Source: Ruminococcus sp. JC304 (lineage in GTDB: Bacteria > Bacillota > Clostridia > Lachnospirales > Lachnospiraceae). From it: 64,000 bases of DNA. Location: contig HE978651.1 in assembly GCA_000285855.2 (NCBI GenBank), positions 2,268,297 to 2,332,296 on the forward strand, in the 5' to 3' direction. The first letter of the stretch is position 1; the number at the start of each line of letters is the position of its first letter. A model generated the notes under the pieces. It saw nothing but the letters and a program-made list of their open reading frames with translations. It searched no databases and was not told where the DNA came from. The translations under genes were made by a program, and so were the position numbers. Shown in pieces: positions 54,945 to 63,990 of the stretch.

Positions 54945-55625
54945 CTATGCGTGAAGTGCGCAGTAATCAATTTTATATCCAACGCCGCGTACTGTCTCTA
55001 TCAGATCCCCGGCAGTTCCCAGTTTTTGTCGAAGAGTCCGGATATGTACATCCACAGTCCTGCTTTCTCCGTCAAACTCATATCCCCAGACCTGATTCAA
55101 CAGCTGAGTTCTGGAGAGCACAGTGCCACTGTTTTTCAGAAGAAGACACAATACCTCATATTCCTTAAGAGTCAGATTTACATTCTGTCTGTCCACAGTT
55201 ACCACATGCCTGGAAGGACATACATACAAATTTGCCGCCTGATACTCCTCAGCACCTGCATCCTCACTTCTGCGGAGAAGTGCACGGATCCTGGAAATCA
55301 GCTCCATCATACGGAAAGGTTTGGGAATATAATCGTCTGCTCCGCTGTCCAGTCCGATCACTGTGTCATACTCGCTGCCTCTGGCTGTCAGCATGATAAT
55401 GGGAAGTCTCCGCGTATCCGGCCGTACACGTAATTTCTTCAGAATGGTAATTCCATCTTCTTCCGGCAGCATCACATCCAAAAGCAGCAGAGACGGCAGC
55501 TCTTTTTCCAGTTCCTTCCAGAATAAAGAAGGACGTTCAAAACCCTTTGCTTCATATCCCTGGCTTTTCAAAGTGTAAATTACAAGTTCACGGATGCTTT
55601 CATCATCTTCTAACAGATATATCAT
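54945..55625 (-). CDS. OmpR/PhoB-type response regulator, orphan
   Basis: 226 residues. The receiver domain has the acidic pair in LLEDDESIREL, the phosphorylated Asp in LLLLDVMLPEEDG near residue 53, and Lys in DYIPKPFRM near 102. The C-terminal winged helix is of OmpR type (LTLKEYEVLCLLLKNSGTVL; SRTQLLNQVWGYEFDGESRT; VDVHIRTLRQKLG). No sensor kinase gene is adjacent: topB lies downstream and a PAP2 gene diverges upstream, so its kinase is elsewhere. The sequence resembles PhoB/YycF-like regulators, but the stimulus cannot be told. Confidence 0.92.
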   Translation of the reverse strand: MIYLLEDDESIRELVIYTLKSQGYEAKGFERPSLFWKELEKELPSLLLLDVMLPEEDGITILKKLRVRPDTRRLPIIMLTARGSEYDTVIGLDSGADDYIPKPFRMMELISRIRALLRRSEDAGAEEYQAANLYVCPSRHVVTVDRQNVNLTLKEYEVLCLLLKNSGTVLSRTQLLNQVWGYEFDGESRTVDVHIRTLRQKLGTAGDLIETVRGVGYKIDYCALHA

Positions 55626-55803
55626 AATAGTTCCTTTCTGAATTTATATTTTTTCGATTATTTTTTACTATTCTTTTGAATATATTCAGTATAAAGAAAC
55701 TTCGTAAATTCTTACCTCTTCTTTGTGTTAAAATTTCGTAAAATCTACCATGTTTTTAAGATTTTCTTTATAAAAATTTTATGTATTGATCTTAAAAATT
55801 TAT

Positions 55804-55832
55804 TTGTAAAAGTATTTCAGAAATGTTATGAT
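55804..55832 (+). promoter_or_regulatory. Promoter of PAP2 gene
   Basis: TTGTAA (55804-55809) and TATGAT (55827-55832) are 17 bases apart, about 55 bases before the TTG start. The region 55626-55803 is AT-rich without further clear signals. Confidence 0.5.
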
Positions 55833-55885
55833 TGTTATGAAAAAACTGTGATGTAAATTTAATCCCATTTGAAGAAGGTGAAATT

Positions 55886-56626
55886 TTGAAACAATTTTTA
55901 TCCAAATACCGTCACGGCCTGGTAATCGGAATTTACAGTATTCTGTATATTCTGGCTTTTCATTATCTGGAATCCCGGCCCATTCACAGTTATCATATTG
56001 TACATACTGTTTTTGATGATCTGATTCCATTCTGTGAATTTTTTATTATACCTTATTTGCTGTGGTTTCCTTATATGGTCCTGGCAGTGGTATATTTTAT
56101 CTTTTTCAACAAAAACAGACATGAATATTATCAGCTGATATTTAACCTGATGATGGGGATGACAATTTTCCTTATTGTATCCTATGCTTATCCCAATGCA
56201 CAGCATCTCCGCCCTGTTGAATTCCCCAGGGACAACATTTTTACAGATGTAGTCAGATGGCTGTATAAAACGGATACACCTACTAATATTCTTCCCAGCA
56301 TCCATGTTTTTAATTCCCTGGCCATCCATATGTCACTGACCAATTGCCAAGCTCTTCGTGGAAAGAAGAACGTACGAATTGTTTCTTTTATTCTTACAAT
56401 GCTTATTATTATGTCCACGATGTTCCTGAAGCAGCATTCTGTGATTGATGTCTGTATGGGAGCTACCCTTGCTCTTTTCGGTCATCTTCTTTTCTATCCG
56501 GAAAGATCCCTGTCTTTTTCCAGGAACGCCTATTACAACGAAAGAAAACGTAAAAAAGCGAAAATTAAAAAGTGGTACAGAAATGCAAACACATTTCTGT
56601 ACCACTTTTTTATTTCTATCCTATAA
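55886..56626 (+). CDS. PAP2-type membrane phosphatase
   Basis: 246 residues with about six membrane helices. The PAP2/inositolphosphorylceramide-synthase-like active site is visible in NILPSIHVFNSLAIHMSL and LKQHSVIDVCMGATLALFGH, with His residues and a conserved Asp. Such proteins dephosphorylate lipid phosphates or transfer head groups at the membrane. The start is TTG at 55886 behind GAAGGTG, with no better ATG nearby. The last 20 codons run through a perfect terminator hairpin (56567-56611), so the C-terminal tail after the basic KRKKAKIKK stretch is probably a recent extension. Confidence 0.82.
   Translation: MKQFLSKYRHGLVIGIYSILYILAFHYLESRPIHSYHIVHTVFDDLIPFCEFFIIPYLLWFPYMVLAVVYFIFFNKNRHEYYQLIFNLMMGMTIFLIVSYAYPNAQHLRPVEFPRDNIFTDVVRWLYKTDTPTNILPSIHVFNSLAIHMSLTNCQALRGKKNVRIVSFILTMLIIMSTMFLKQHSVIDVCMGATLALFGHLLFYPERSLSFSRNAYYNERKRKKAKIKKWYRNANTFLYHFFISIL
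56567..56611. terminator. Terminator inside the PAP2 3' end
   Basis: AAAAGTGGTACAGAAATGC-type arms: AAAGTGGTACAGAAATG and CATTTCTGTACCACTTT pair perfectly around a 6-base loop, flanked by A and T runs. It serves both the plus-strand PAP2 gene and the convergent glycosyltransferase gene ending at 56642. Confidence 0.85.
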
Positions 56627-56641
56627 CTGCCTTACAGTTTA

Positions 56642-57658
56642 TCAGTTAAATCCATAAAATTTCTGGCTGATTTTGTAAGCTGCCACAGACATCTTTCTGC
56701 CTCCACGGCCCGGCAGATTCATTACCCTTCCAAAAAGGCTGTGTCGAAGTTTATTGTATACAGCCCTATTCTCACTCTTAATATATTCCAGAAGCTCTTT
56801 CTTTTTCTGCAGAGATTCCTCTGTATTTGCCCTGATAAGCATGATAGATGAGATTGTTGTAATAATATCCAGATAACTAAACATATATGCTTTCAGACGC
56901 CGGTTTGTATTGCCACATTTAATATATGCATCCACCATCAGCTTATTCACACGAATCTGCTGGTCAATACGTTTGATCATTACCTTTTCATTAACTGACT
57001 GATCATCTCTGCCTATAAAATAGCGGTAAAAATTCACATCCAGATAATAAAGATTCTTTACATATGGCAACGGTTCAAAAGCAAACAGATTGTCCACATA
57101 GAAGGTATGCTTCGGCAGCTCCAGACCGCAGTCATGAAGCAGCTGTGTACGATAGATCATAGAATGCATAAGAAGATATTTGCCCTTTGGCATATGTCTT
57201 ACTTCATCCCAGCCAAATATTTTGTTCTGAGGAAGACATCTGCGGTACTGCATGACTTTTTTGCGTGTTGCTCCCTGTTTCTCATATACAAAATTGCTAA
57301 TAAGAAGGTCTACTGTTTCAGGTCCGCGCAACAGCTCATACAAAGTTTTCAAAATACTAATATAGGCTTCCTTATTTACCCAGTCATCACTATCCACAAC
57401 TTTAAAATACAAACCTGTAGCATTCCTGATTCCTGCATTTACAGCCTCTCCATGTCCACCATTCTCCTGATGAATTGCTTTCACAATAGTAGGGTATTTT
57501 TCCGCATAGGCATCTGCGATCTCTGCAGTTCTGTCCGAGGATCCGTCATCCACCACAAGAATTTCTACCTCTTCTCCGCCTACGAGCAGTGACTCAATAC
57601 ACTTTTCCATATAATCCTGAGAATTATAACATGGAATGGCAATACTTAACAGTTTCAT
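56642..57658 (-). CDS. Glycosyltransferase family 2
   Basis: 338 residues. The GT-A fold begins LLSIAIPCYNSQDYMEKCIE, followed by EILVVDDGSSDRTAEIADAY, and has the metal-binding acidic motif YFKVVDSDDWVNKEAY near residue 90. It has no membrane helix, so it acts at the cytoplasmic side, adding a sugar to a lipid or polysaccharide precursor. The start overlaps the mutY stop as ATGA, with AAGGAGG-like sequence inside mutY, so it is translationally coupled to the DUF3784-like and mutY genes although there is no functional link. Substrates are unknown. Confidence 0.9.
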   Translation of the reverse strand: MKLLSIAIPCYNSQDYMEKCIESLLVGGEEVEILVVDDGSSDRTAEIADAYAEKYPTIVKAIHQENGGHGEAVNAGIRNATGLYFKVVDSDDWVNKEAYISILKTLYELLRGPETVDLLISNFVYEKQGATRKKVMQYRRCLPQNKIFGWDEVRHMPKGKYLLMHSMIYRTQLLHDCGLELPKHTFYVDNLFAFEPLPYVKNLYYLDVNFYRYFIGRDDQSVNEKVMIKRIDQQIRVNKLMVDAYIKCGNTNRRLKAYMFSYLDIITTISSIMLIRANTEESLQKKKELLEYIKSENRAVYNKLRHSLFGRVMNLPGRGGRKMSVAAYKISQKFYGFN

Positions 57659-58890
57659 CTCTTTTCCTCCTTAATATATCTGGCATACGCCCCAAATGCA
57701 GATGGTATGGCGTATCTTTGTCCTGCCTGTTCTTTGTCTGCAAAAATAAGATCTTCATCTTTTGCTTTTTCCAGGGATGATACCCTGACTCTGTATGCCT
57801 CCATCCTCCATTCAATGTGGGAAAAAATATGTTTGGAAGAAGGCATTTCTTCTATATAAAGAGGATCCAGTCCCAGTTTTCTCACATACTCCAGAGCCTG
57901 CTCCCTGTCCATATGTCCAGGGACATTGGGCAACTCGTACAGGCCTGCCAGAAGCCCCTTGGGCGGTCGCTTTCGAAGCGCTGTTGCTTCTCCGTCCTGA
58001 ATGATAAAAACTGTTTTATCCTCTTGTTTTCGTTCCTTTTTCGCTGCTTTTACAGGGAAACGATCCACAGTACCATGGCAATATGCCTGACAGAGCGAAG
58101 CCACCGGACATTCCTCACATTTTGCCATTCCATTTGGTATACATACTACAGCCCCCAATTCCATCAGGGCCTGATTAAAATCTCCCGGCTTGTCTTCAGG
58201 CATAATTTCAGACAGCTCCTCTTCTATTACTCTGCGGACTGACTGTCTGCTGATATCTCCATTATTCTCTGTAATTCTGGTGATCACCCTGAGTACATTT
58301 CCATCTACTGCGGGAACCGATTTATGATAGGCAATGGATGCGATTGCCCCAGCCGTATAGCTTCCTATACCTTTTAACGATAAAAGTGTCTGATAATCTT
58401 CAGGAATTATTCCCTGATAATCAGAAACCACCTGCCTGGCTGCTTCCTGCATATTCCGTACCCGGTTATAATATCCAAGCCCTTCCCAAAGTTTCAACAG
58501 CTGTTCCTGAGGGCACTGAGCCAGAGCCTGTACATCCGGAAGCGCTGTGATGAATCTCTGAAAATACGGCTTTACCGCCTCCACCCTGGTCTGCTGCAGC
58601 ATAATCTCAGACACCCAGGTATAATAAGCATTATTTTTGTCCCTCCAGGGCAGAACACGCTTATTTATATTGTACCATTGAAGTAATGGTATGACAATTT
58701 TTTTAACATTTTCTTTATTTCCTTTATTCTCCCAGGTTTTTAGCAAAACCTTCCATACAGCAAGCTCAGTTCCGTCTGCTCTTCTCTGCATATGCGCTAT
58801 AAAAGGATGAGGGCGGTCAATAAAAACCGCCCTTTCTGCCTTACTGTATTTCTTTTCAATTATTTTCCTTTTCATGAGAGATACTGTCAT
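57655..58890 (-). CDS. mutY: Adenine DNA glycosylase with N-terminal extension
   Basis: 411 residues. The MutY core starts near residue 62 (IVIPLLQWYNINKRVLPWRD) and has the catalytic Glu in SEIMLQQTRVEAV, the helix-hairpin-helix GIGSYTAGAIASIAY, the catalytic Asp in VPAVDGNVLRVITRI and the Fe-S cysteines CIPNGMAKCEECPVASLC. A NUDIX-like C-terminal domain that reads 8-oxoG follows. It removes A opposite 8-oxoG. The first 60 residues are not part of MutY; KAERAVFIDRPHPFIAHM resembles the N-terminus of the nuclease SfsA, so a fusion with an sfsA stub is possible. The ATG overlaps the upstream stop (ATGA). A second Met lies at 58875. Confidence 0.93.
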   Translation of the reverse strand: MTVSLMKRKIIEKKYSKAERAVFIDRPHPFIAHMQRRADGTELAVWKVLLKTWENKGNKENVKKIVIPLLQWYNINKRVLPWRDKNNAYYTWVSEIMLQQTRVEAVKPYFQRFITALPDVQALAQCPQEQLLKLWEGLGYYNRVRNMQEAARQVVSDYQGIIPEDYQTLLSLKGIGSYTAGAIASIAYHKSVPAVDGNVLRVITRITENNGDISRQSVRRVIEEELSEIMPEDKPGDFNQALMELGAVVCIPNGMAKCEECPVASLCQAYCHGTVDRFPVKAAKKERKQEDKTVFIIQDGEATALRKRPPKGLLAGLYELPNVPGHMDREQALEYVRKLGLDPLYIEEMPSSKHIFSHIEWRMEAYRVRVSSLEKAKDEDLIFADKEQAGQRYAIPSAFGAYARYIKEEKR

Positions 58891-59183
58891 TTTTTACATT
58901 TTACTCTCAGATAATATACCAGTGCAATTATAATGATCAGAACCGCTACAATATATCCGATCTCTGCTGCCAAACTTGTCGTAAACATATCCACTGCAGA
59001 TACCACTCCGATTGCGATCAGAGCCCATCCACAGCCCTTCTCCATTTTCTTTTCGTCATAAAGCTTTTTGCGGACATCTGCATTTCCACCCTTCATGAAA
59101 ATCTCCCCGTGTCCTGTAAGGAGCATAATTCCCACAATAAATGCAGCAACTGTTAAAATAAGGCTTAATGAATCCATGTTCAT
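58887..59183 (-). CDS. Small membrane protein, DUF3784-like
   Basis: 98 residues with three hydrophobic helices (SLILTVAAFIVGIMLLTG; GCGWALIAIGVVSAVDMF; IGYIVAVLIIIIALVYYL) and a charged loop with RKKLYDEKKMEKG between the first two, which recalls DUF3784 proteins. The start follows AAAGGAGAAACAATT. It is the first gene of a coupled set with mutY and a glycosyltransferase. The function is unknown. Confidence 0.75.
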   Translation of the reverse strand: MNMDSLSLILTVAAFIVGIMLLTGHGEIFMKGGNADVRKKLYDEKKMEKGCGWALIAIGVVSAVDMFTTSLAAEIGYIVAVLIIIIALVYYLRVKCKK

Positions 59184-59246
59184 AATTGTTTCTCCTTTGT
59201 AAATAATCAGGCTGCCTGACAGACAGCCCTTTTAATCATTCATTTT

Positions 59247-60812
59247 TTAATAGAAACATACGATAGGAACACCATACTGAATAATATCGTAAAGTTCTCC
59301 CGCTTTATCCGGCGGCATATTAATGCAGCCATGGGAACCACCCTCAAGATATCTGTCGCCGCCAAAATATGGCTGCCATGAAGCATCATGGAATCCGATT
59401 CCTCCATTAAACGGCATCCAGTATGTGACAGGCTGTTCATATTCATATTTTCCATTTGGAAGCTGCTTTCCTCTCAAAACATCCGGACTCTTTTTATAAT
59501 AAAGTGTAAAAATTCCAGCCGGGGTCTGACGGTCTGCATAGCTCATGTTTCCGGATACAATATCCGATTCAAAGATATCTTCTCCGTTCTGGTAATAATA
59601 CATATGCTGCTCCGAAAGATCTACCTCAATATAAGTATTTCCAAGATCATTCACACCATAAGAATTGGCAGTCATAGAATAAACCGGATCTCTGACTGTC
59701 TGAGTACCGGACTGGATCTCCTGGGTAAGCTGCGCCACCTCAGATGCCTGATCTATCTGCCATCCATAGGCAGATCCATATACATAAACGGTTCTTCCGC
59801 TGGTAGTATGGAACTCACGTTCAGTACCAACTGTATCATGTGATGCAGCAAGCTGCGCTACATAATCTGCAATATGCTGCTGGAAGGATGCATCATCTCT
59901 GATCAGCTGACCCTTCTCATCAAAATTCAGCCAGTCCTTGATCGTACTGCCATCCAAAGTCACTGTCTCATCTCCAAAGGTATAGGTGATGCTTGCTTTG
60001 GTAAAATTATTGCATGCATCCAGAGATGCCTGAAGATCTGCATTATCACTTGTCACTGCAGCCTTTGCATATACATCCGGATCACTGGTAAAATCTACCG
60101 CATCCTTATTGTCGGACACAGCTTCCGAAAGAGCATTATATGCTTCCTTCAGTATCAGCTGACTTCCCTCAGTCTCAGGAACAATTTCAAACTGAGACTC
60201 CCCATAAGCTACATAAGCATCCTCAGGTGCAACCTGATTCTCCTCTTGTGCACAATTCAGTGTTTTCACCTGTGCTTTCAGCTTTTCCTTGTCAAAAGTC
60301 GTATTTTCATCTGTACTGTAAATTCTGTTCTCAGTAAACCCGGTAATCCACTCATAGGGCTTCTGGGCCTTCAAAAGCTTAAGGACACTTCCGTCAGATA
60401 CATATTTATATCCAATCTGGTCTCCTGATATGGTCTGTGGATCCAAGTTCCTGGAATCTACTTCAATAGAATAATTTTCCACTTTTTCTGCAATCAGCTG
60501 CTCTACCTGATAAGCAGTCTTACCGGAACAGTCTATTCCATTGATCGTTGTTCCTTCAAAAAATTTATCTGAATAATAATATGATATTCCTGCATAAGCC
60601 GTACCTGCTGCAACAAGCAACATCCCCAACGTAATACCGGTAATTTTTAATGCTTTGTGTTTATTCTTAACCGGAGGCTCATAAGGTGCAAGGTCCTCAT
60701 CATTAATAGGCACATAGGCGATCTTGTCCGGTCTTGCAGATTTGCGTGCTTTCATTCTTGCACCGCCGCTGCCGTCATCTGCGCTTTTCTTCTTCTCCTC
60801 TTGGTTACCCAT
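59247..60812 (-). CDS. L,D-transpeptidase, membrane anchored
   Basis: 521 residues. A basic cytoplasmic head of about 50 residues is followed by one membrane helix (ALKITGITLGMLLVAAGTAY), two extracellular PG_binding_4-like repeats (FFEGTTINGIDCSGKTAYQV and the region after residue 250), and the C-terminal YkuD catalytic domain with GGSHGCINMPPDKAGELYDI, where Cys is the nucleophile. It makes 3-3 crosslinks in peptidoglycan or attaches wall proteins. The length and architecture are typical of Clostridia L,D-transpeptidases. A weak GGCTG/CAGCC hairpin at 59207-59228 lies after the stop. Confidence 0.92.
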   Translation of the reverse strand: MGNQEEKKKSADDGSGGARMKARKSARPDKIAYVPINDEDLAPYEPPVKNKHKALKITGITLGMLLVAAGTAYAGISYYYSDKFFEGTTINGIDCSGKTAYQVEQLIAEKVENYSIEVDSRNLDPQTISGDQIGYKYVSDGSVLKLLKAQKPYEWITGFTENRIYSTDENTTFDKEKLKAQVKTLNCAQEENQVAPEDAYVAYGESQFEIVPETEGSQLILKEAYNALSEAVSDNKDAVDFTSDPDVYAKAAVTSDNADLQASLDACNNFTKASITYTFGDETVTLDGSTIKDWLNFDEKGQLIRDDASFQQHIADYVAQLAASHDTVGTEREFHTTSGRTVYVYGSAYGWQIDQASEVAQLTQEIQSGTQTVRDPVYSMTANSYGVNDLGNTYIEVDLSEQHMYYYQNGEDIFESDIVSGNMSYADRQTPAGIFTLYYKKSPDVLRGKQLPNGKYEYEQPVTYWMPFNGGIGFHDASWQPYFGGDRYLEGGSHGCINMPPDKAGELYDIIQYGVPIVCFY

Positions 60813-60934
60813 TTATTATCTCCTCAAAATAAGTATTACAGTTAAATATACCGAAATATTTTCAGTCTCTTTATTATAACATACTTCTTCTAATTTGCAT
60901 CTGTTATTCAGATTTTTTTCAAAAAAATGCAAAA

Positions 60935-60960
60935 CCATGCACTTTTTTACAAGTGCATGG
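60935..60960 (-). terminator. gpmI terminator
   Basis: CCATGCACTT (60935-60944) pairs with AAGTGCATGG (60951-60960); the minus strand continues TTTTGCATTTTTTT. It lies 34 bases past the gpmI stop. Confidence 0.85.
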
Positions 60961-60994
60961 CTGCATATATCATGATCATTCTTTATTTCGAATC

Positions 60995-62536
60995 TTATTT
61001 TTCAATCAGAAGGCTTTTTCCTGTCATCTCTGCAGGCTGTTCCATTCCCATAAGCTGGATCATTGTAGGAACAATATCTGCCAGGCATCCACCCTCGCGG
61101 AGAGTATATTTCGGATCTGCATTTACAAGAATAAATGGTACAGGGTTTGTAGTATGAGCAGTCCATGGTTCACCTGTCTCATAATCGATCAGCTGTTCTG
61201 CATTACCATGATCCGCACAGATAAACATCTGTCCGTCAACTTCCTTCAGTGCTTCTACAGCTTTACCTACACATTCATCTACAGTCTCAACAGCTTTGAT
61301 CGCAGCAGCTTCCACACCTGTATGTCCAACCATATCCGGATTTGCAAAATTGATCACGATCACATCATATTTATCAGCTTTGATGGCCTCAACCAGTTTT
61401 TCGCATACCTGAGGAGCGCTCATCTCAGGCTGAAGATCATAGGTTGCAACCTTCGGAGATTTCACAAGAATTCTGTCTTCACCTTTGTTTGGCTCTTCTA
61501 CACCACCGTTAAAGAAGAAGGTTACATGGGCATATTTCTCTGTCTCAGCGATACGGGCCTGAGTCATATTATGTGCTGCCAAATATTCTCCAAATGTGTT
61601 CTTCAGCTGAACCTTATGGAAAGCTACCAGCTTGTTCTGGATGGTATCATCATAATCTGTAAAGCATACAAAAGTTACATGAGGTCTTGTTTTTCTCTCA
61701 AAGCCTTTAAAATCATCATCACAGAATGCTCTTGTGATCTCACGGGCACGGTCAGGGCGGAAATTAAAGAACACTACTGAATCCTTATCCGATACCACTG
61801 CAACCGGTTTTCCCTCTTTTTCAATCACTGTAGGAAGAACAAATTCATCTGTCTTATCATTGTCATAAGAAGCCTGAACTGCCTCCGGTGCAGCAGCTCC
61901 CTTAACACCTTCTCCAGAAGTAAGAGCATTATATGCAAGCTCTACACGATCCCAGCGATTGTCACGATCCATTGCATAATAACGTCCGGATACAGAGGCA
62001 ATCTCGCCTACACCGATTTTCTTCATCTCAGCTTCCAGCTGTTCTACAAATTCCTTACCTGATGCAGGAGGTGTATCACGTCCATCCAGGAAGCAGTGTA
62101 CATAAACTTTGCTGACTCCCTCTCTTTTTGCCATCTCCAGAAGTCCATACAGATGTGTATTGTGGCTGTGTACACCACCATCAGAAAGCAGTCCCATAAA
62201 ATGAACTGCGGAATCATTTTCCCTTGCATTTTTCATTGCCGCCAGAAGAGCTTCATTCTTAAAGAAATCTCCATCCTGGATCTCTTTGGTGATTCTTGTA
62301 AGCTCCTGATATACAATACGGCCGGCCCCCATATTCATGTGACCAACTTCAGAGTTACCCATCTGTCCGTCCGGAAGACCGACTGCCAGACCGGAAGCAT
62401 TTCCTTTTACAAAAGGATACTCTGCCATCAGCTTATCCATTACAGGTGTTTTCGCTTCATAAACAGCATTGCCTTCTTTCCTGTCATTTAATCCATAACC
62501 ATCAAGGATCATTAATACAGTTGGTTTTTTACTCAT
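60995..62536 (-). CDS. gpmI: 2,3-BPG-independent phosphoglycerate mutase
   Basis: 513 residues, the normal length. It interconverts 3- and 2-phosphoglycerate in glycolysis using two Mn ions. Motifs: VLMILDGYGLNDRKEGNAVY at the N-terminus with the first metal Asp, the phosphorylated Ser in LPDGQMGNSEVGHMNMGAGR near residue 62, FLDGRDTPPASG near 150, and FICADHGNAEQLIDYETGEP near 440. The start follows AAAGGAGAATATT. It is read as a single gene with its own terminator; hom lies 158 bases upstream on the same strand with AT-rich DNA between. Confidence 0.97.
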   Translation of the reverse strand: MSKKPTVLMILDGYGLNDRKEGNAVYEAKTPVMDKLMAEYPFVKGNASGLAVGLPDGQMGNSEVGHMNMGAGRIVYQELTRITKEIQDGDFFKNEALLAAMKNARENDSAVHFMGLLSDGGVHSHNTHLYGLLEMAKREGVSKVYVHCFLDGRDTPPASGKEFVEQLEAEMKKIGVGEIASVSGRYYAMDRDNRWDRVELAYNALTSGEGVKGAAAPEAVQASYDNDKTDEFVLPTVIEKEGKPVAVVSDKDSVVFFNFRPDRAREITRAFCDDDFKGFERKTRPHVTFVCFTDYDDTIQNKLVAFHKVQLKNTFGEYLAAHNMTQARIAETEKYAHVTFFFNGGVEEPNKGEDRILVKSPKVATYDLQPEMSAPQVCEKLVEAIKADKYDVIVINFANPDMVGHTGVEAAAIKAVETVDECVGKAVEALKEVDGQMFICADHGNAEQLIDYETGEPWTAHTTNPVPFILVNADPKYTLREGGCLADIVPTMIQLMGMEQPAEMTGKSLLIEK

Positions 62537-62694
62537 AATATTCTCCTTTATATTGTGACTTTGTAACTGTATCCCGCATTTTGGCTCTGCAGGATATACA
62601 GTCTATATCTCTTTCATGTTTCCTACTATATAGTATCAAAAATAGAAAATTTTTCAATTCTTTTCTTTATAAAATCTTTCTGGATTTTTTTACA

Positions 62695-63990
62695 TTATTT
62701 ACCATACACCCGGATAATCGTGGAAATCTTACGGACAGAATCTCTGTTCCGGATTTCTTCTATAGCAGTACGGAAATCACCTTCTCTTACCTTTTCCGTA
62801 ATCACAACAACCTCCGCGCATCCCTCAACTTTGGTATCTTTCTGGATGATCTGGGCTACACTGACCTGATATTTTGCAAAAATCGCTGTCATTTCCGCCA
62901 GCACACCGCAACGATCCTCTACCTTCAGGCGAAGGAAATAACGGTTATGGGTATCCTCCATCTTCTTCACCGGAATCTGCTTGTAACAGGTACAGCCAAT
63001 CCGGCCACTGCAGCCTGCCAGTATGTTGCGCACAACATCAAAAACATCTCCTACAACAGCACTGGCTGTAGGAAGCTCTCCTGCTCCCCGTCCAAAGAAC
63101 ATAGCATCCTCTACTGCATCTCCGTGTACAAATACGGCATTATAAGAATCGTTTACTGTAGCAAGAGGATGCGTGCTTGGAATCAGCATCGGGCAGACAT
63201 ATGCTTCAATACCATCTTCTGTATTTCTGGCAACTCCCAAAAGCTTAATAGCTCTGCCCATTTCTTTTGCATAATGGATATCCTTGGATGTGATCTTTGC
63301 AATTCCCTCTGTGTAAACATCATTAAACACTACTCTGGAATTAAACGCTACAGAAGCAAGAATAGCAACCTTACGTCCGGCATCCAGTCCCTCAATATCA
63401 GCAGTGGGATCAGCCTCCGCGTATCCCAGTTCTGTAGCCAGAGCAAGAGCATCCTTAAACTCCATCCCTTCCTGAGACATCTTGGTCAGGATAAAGTTTG
63501 TCGTACCATTTACAATTCCCATCACCTCTGTCATATGATTTCCTGCAAGACACTGTTTCAGCGGACGGATGATAGGAATTCCTCCGGCAACTGCCGCTTC
63601 AAACAGGAAATCAACCTTCTTCGCATGTGCAGCATCCAGAAGCTCATGTCCATGGACAGCAATCAGATCTTTGTTGGCAGTTACCACATGCTTTCCTGCA
63701 TTTAATGCCTGAAGAATATATTCTCTGGCAGGATTGATCCCACCGATCAGTTCTATTACGATTTCAATTTCCGGATCCTCTAAAATACTTTCCCAGCTGT
63801 TGGTGAGTACGGAGGGATCCTTTACCTTTGCAGCAGCTTTCTCTACATTTCTGACAAGAATTCTGGTGATTTCTACCTTGCAGCCAACTTTGGCTGACAT
63901 TTCCTCTTCCTGGCTTTTCAGTACCTTGTACACACCGGTTCCTACTGTTCCCAGTCCCAACAGTGCGGCTTTGATAACTCTATCACTCAT
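62695..63990 (-). CDS. hom: Homoserine dehydrogenase
   Basis: 431 residues. It reduces aspartate semialdehyde to homoserine for threonine and methionine synthesis. The NAD(P) site is AALLGLGTVGTGVYKVLKSQ at the N-terminus. The catalytic domain contains GGINPAREYILQALNAGKHV then VTANKDL, GGIPIIRPLKQCLAGN and the substrate region ATELGYAEADPTADIEGLDA. The last 80 residues are an ACT domain (YFLRLKVEDRCGVLAEMTAI) for feedback by threonine. The start at 63990 is 10 bases from the window edge, so its ribosome binding site is only partly visible (CCGGA). Confidence 0.96.
   Translation of the reverse strand: MSDRVIKAALLGLGTVGTGVYKVLKSQEEEMSAKVGCKVEITRILVRNVEKAAAKVKDPSVLTNSWESILEDPEIEIVIELIGGINPAREYILQALNAGKHVVTANKDLIAVHGHELLDAAHAKKVDFLFEAAVAGGIPIIRPLKQCLAGNHMTEVMGIVNGTTNFILTKMSQEGMEFKDALALATELGYAEADPTADIEGLDAGRKVAILASVAFNSRVVFNDVYTEGIAKITSKDIHYAKEMGRAIKLLGVARNTEDGIEAYVCPMLIPSTHPLATVNDSYNAVFVHGDAVEDAMFFGRGAGELPTASAVVGDVFDVVRNILAGCSGRIGCTCYKQIPVKKMEDTHNRYFLRLKVEDRCGVLAEMTAIFAKYQVSVAQIIQKDTKVEGCAEVVVITEKVREGDFRTAIEEIRNRDSVRKISTIIRVYGK

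Noticed and set aside
62581-63705. 374-codon plus-strand frame opposite hom
   Set aside because: Antisense of an intact housekeeping gene; its composition (Ile, Ser, His, Cys rich) is typical of shadows.
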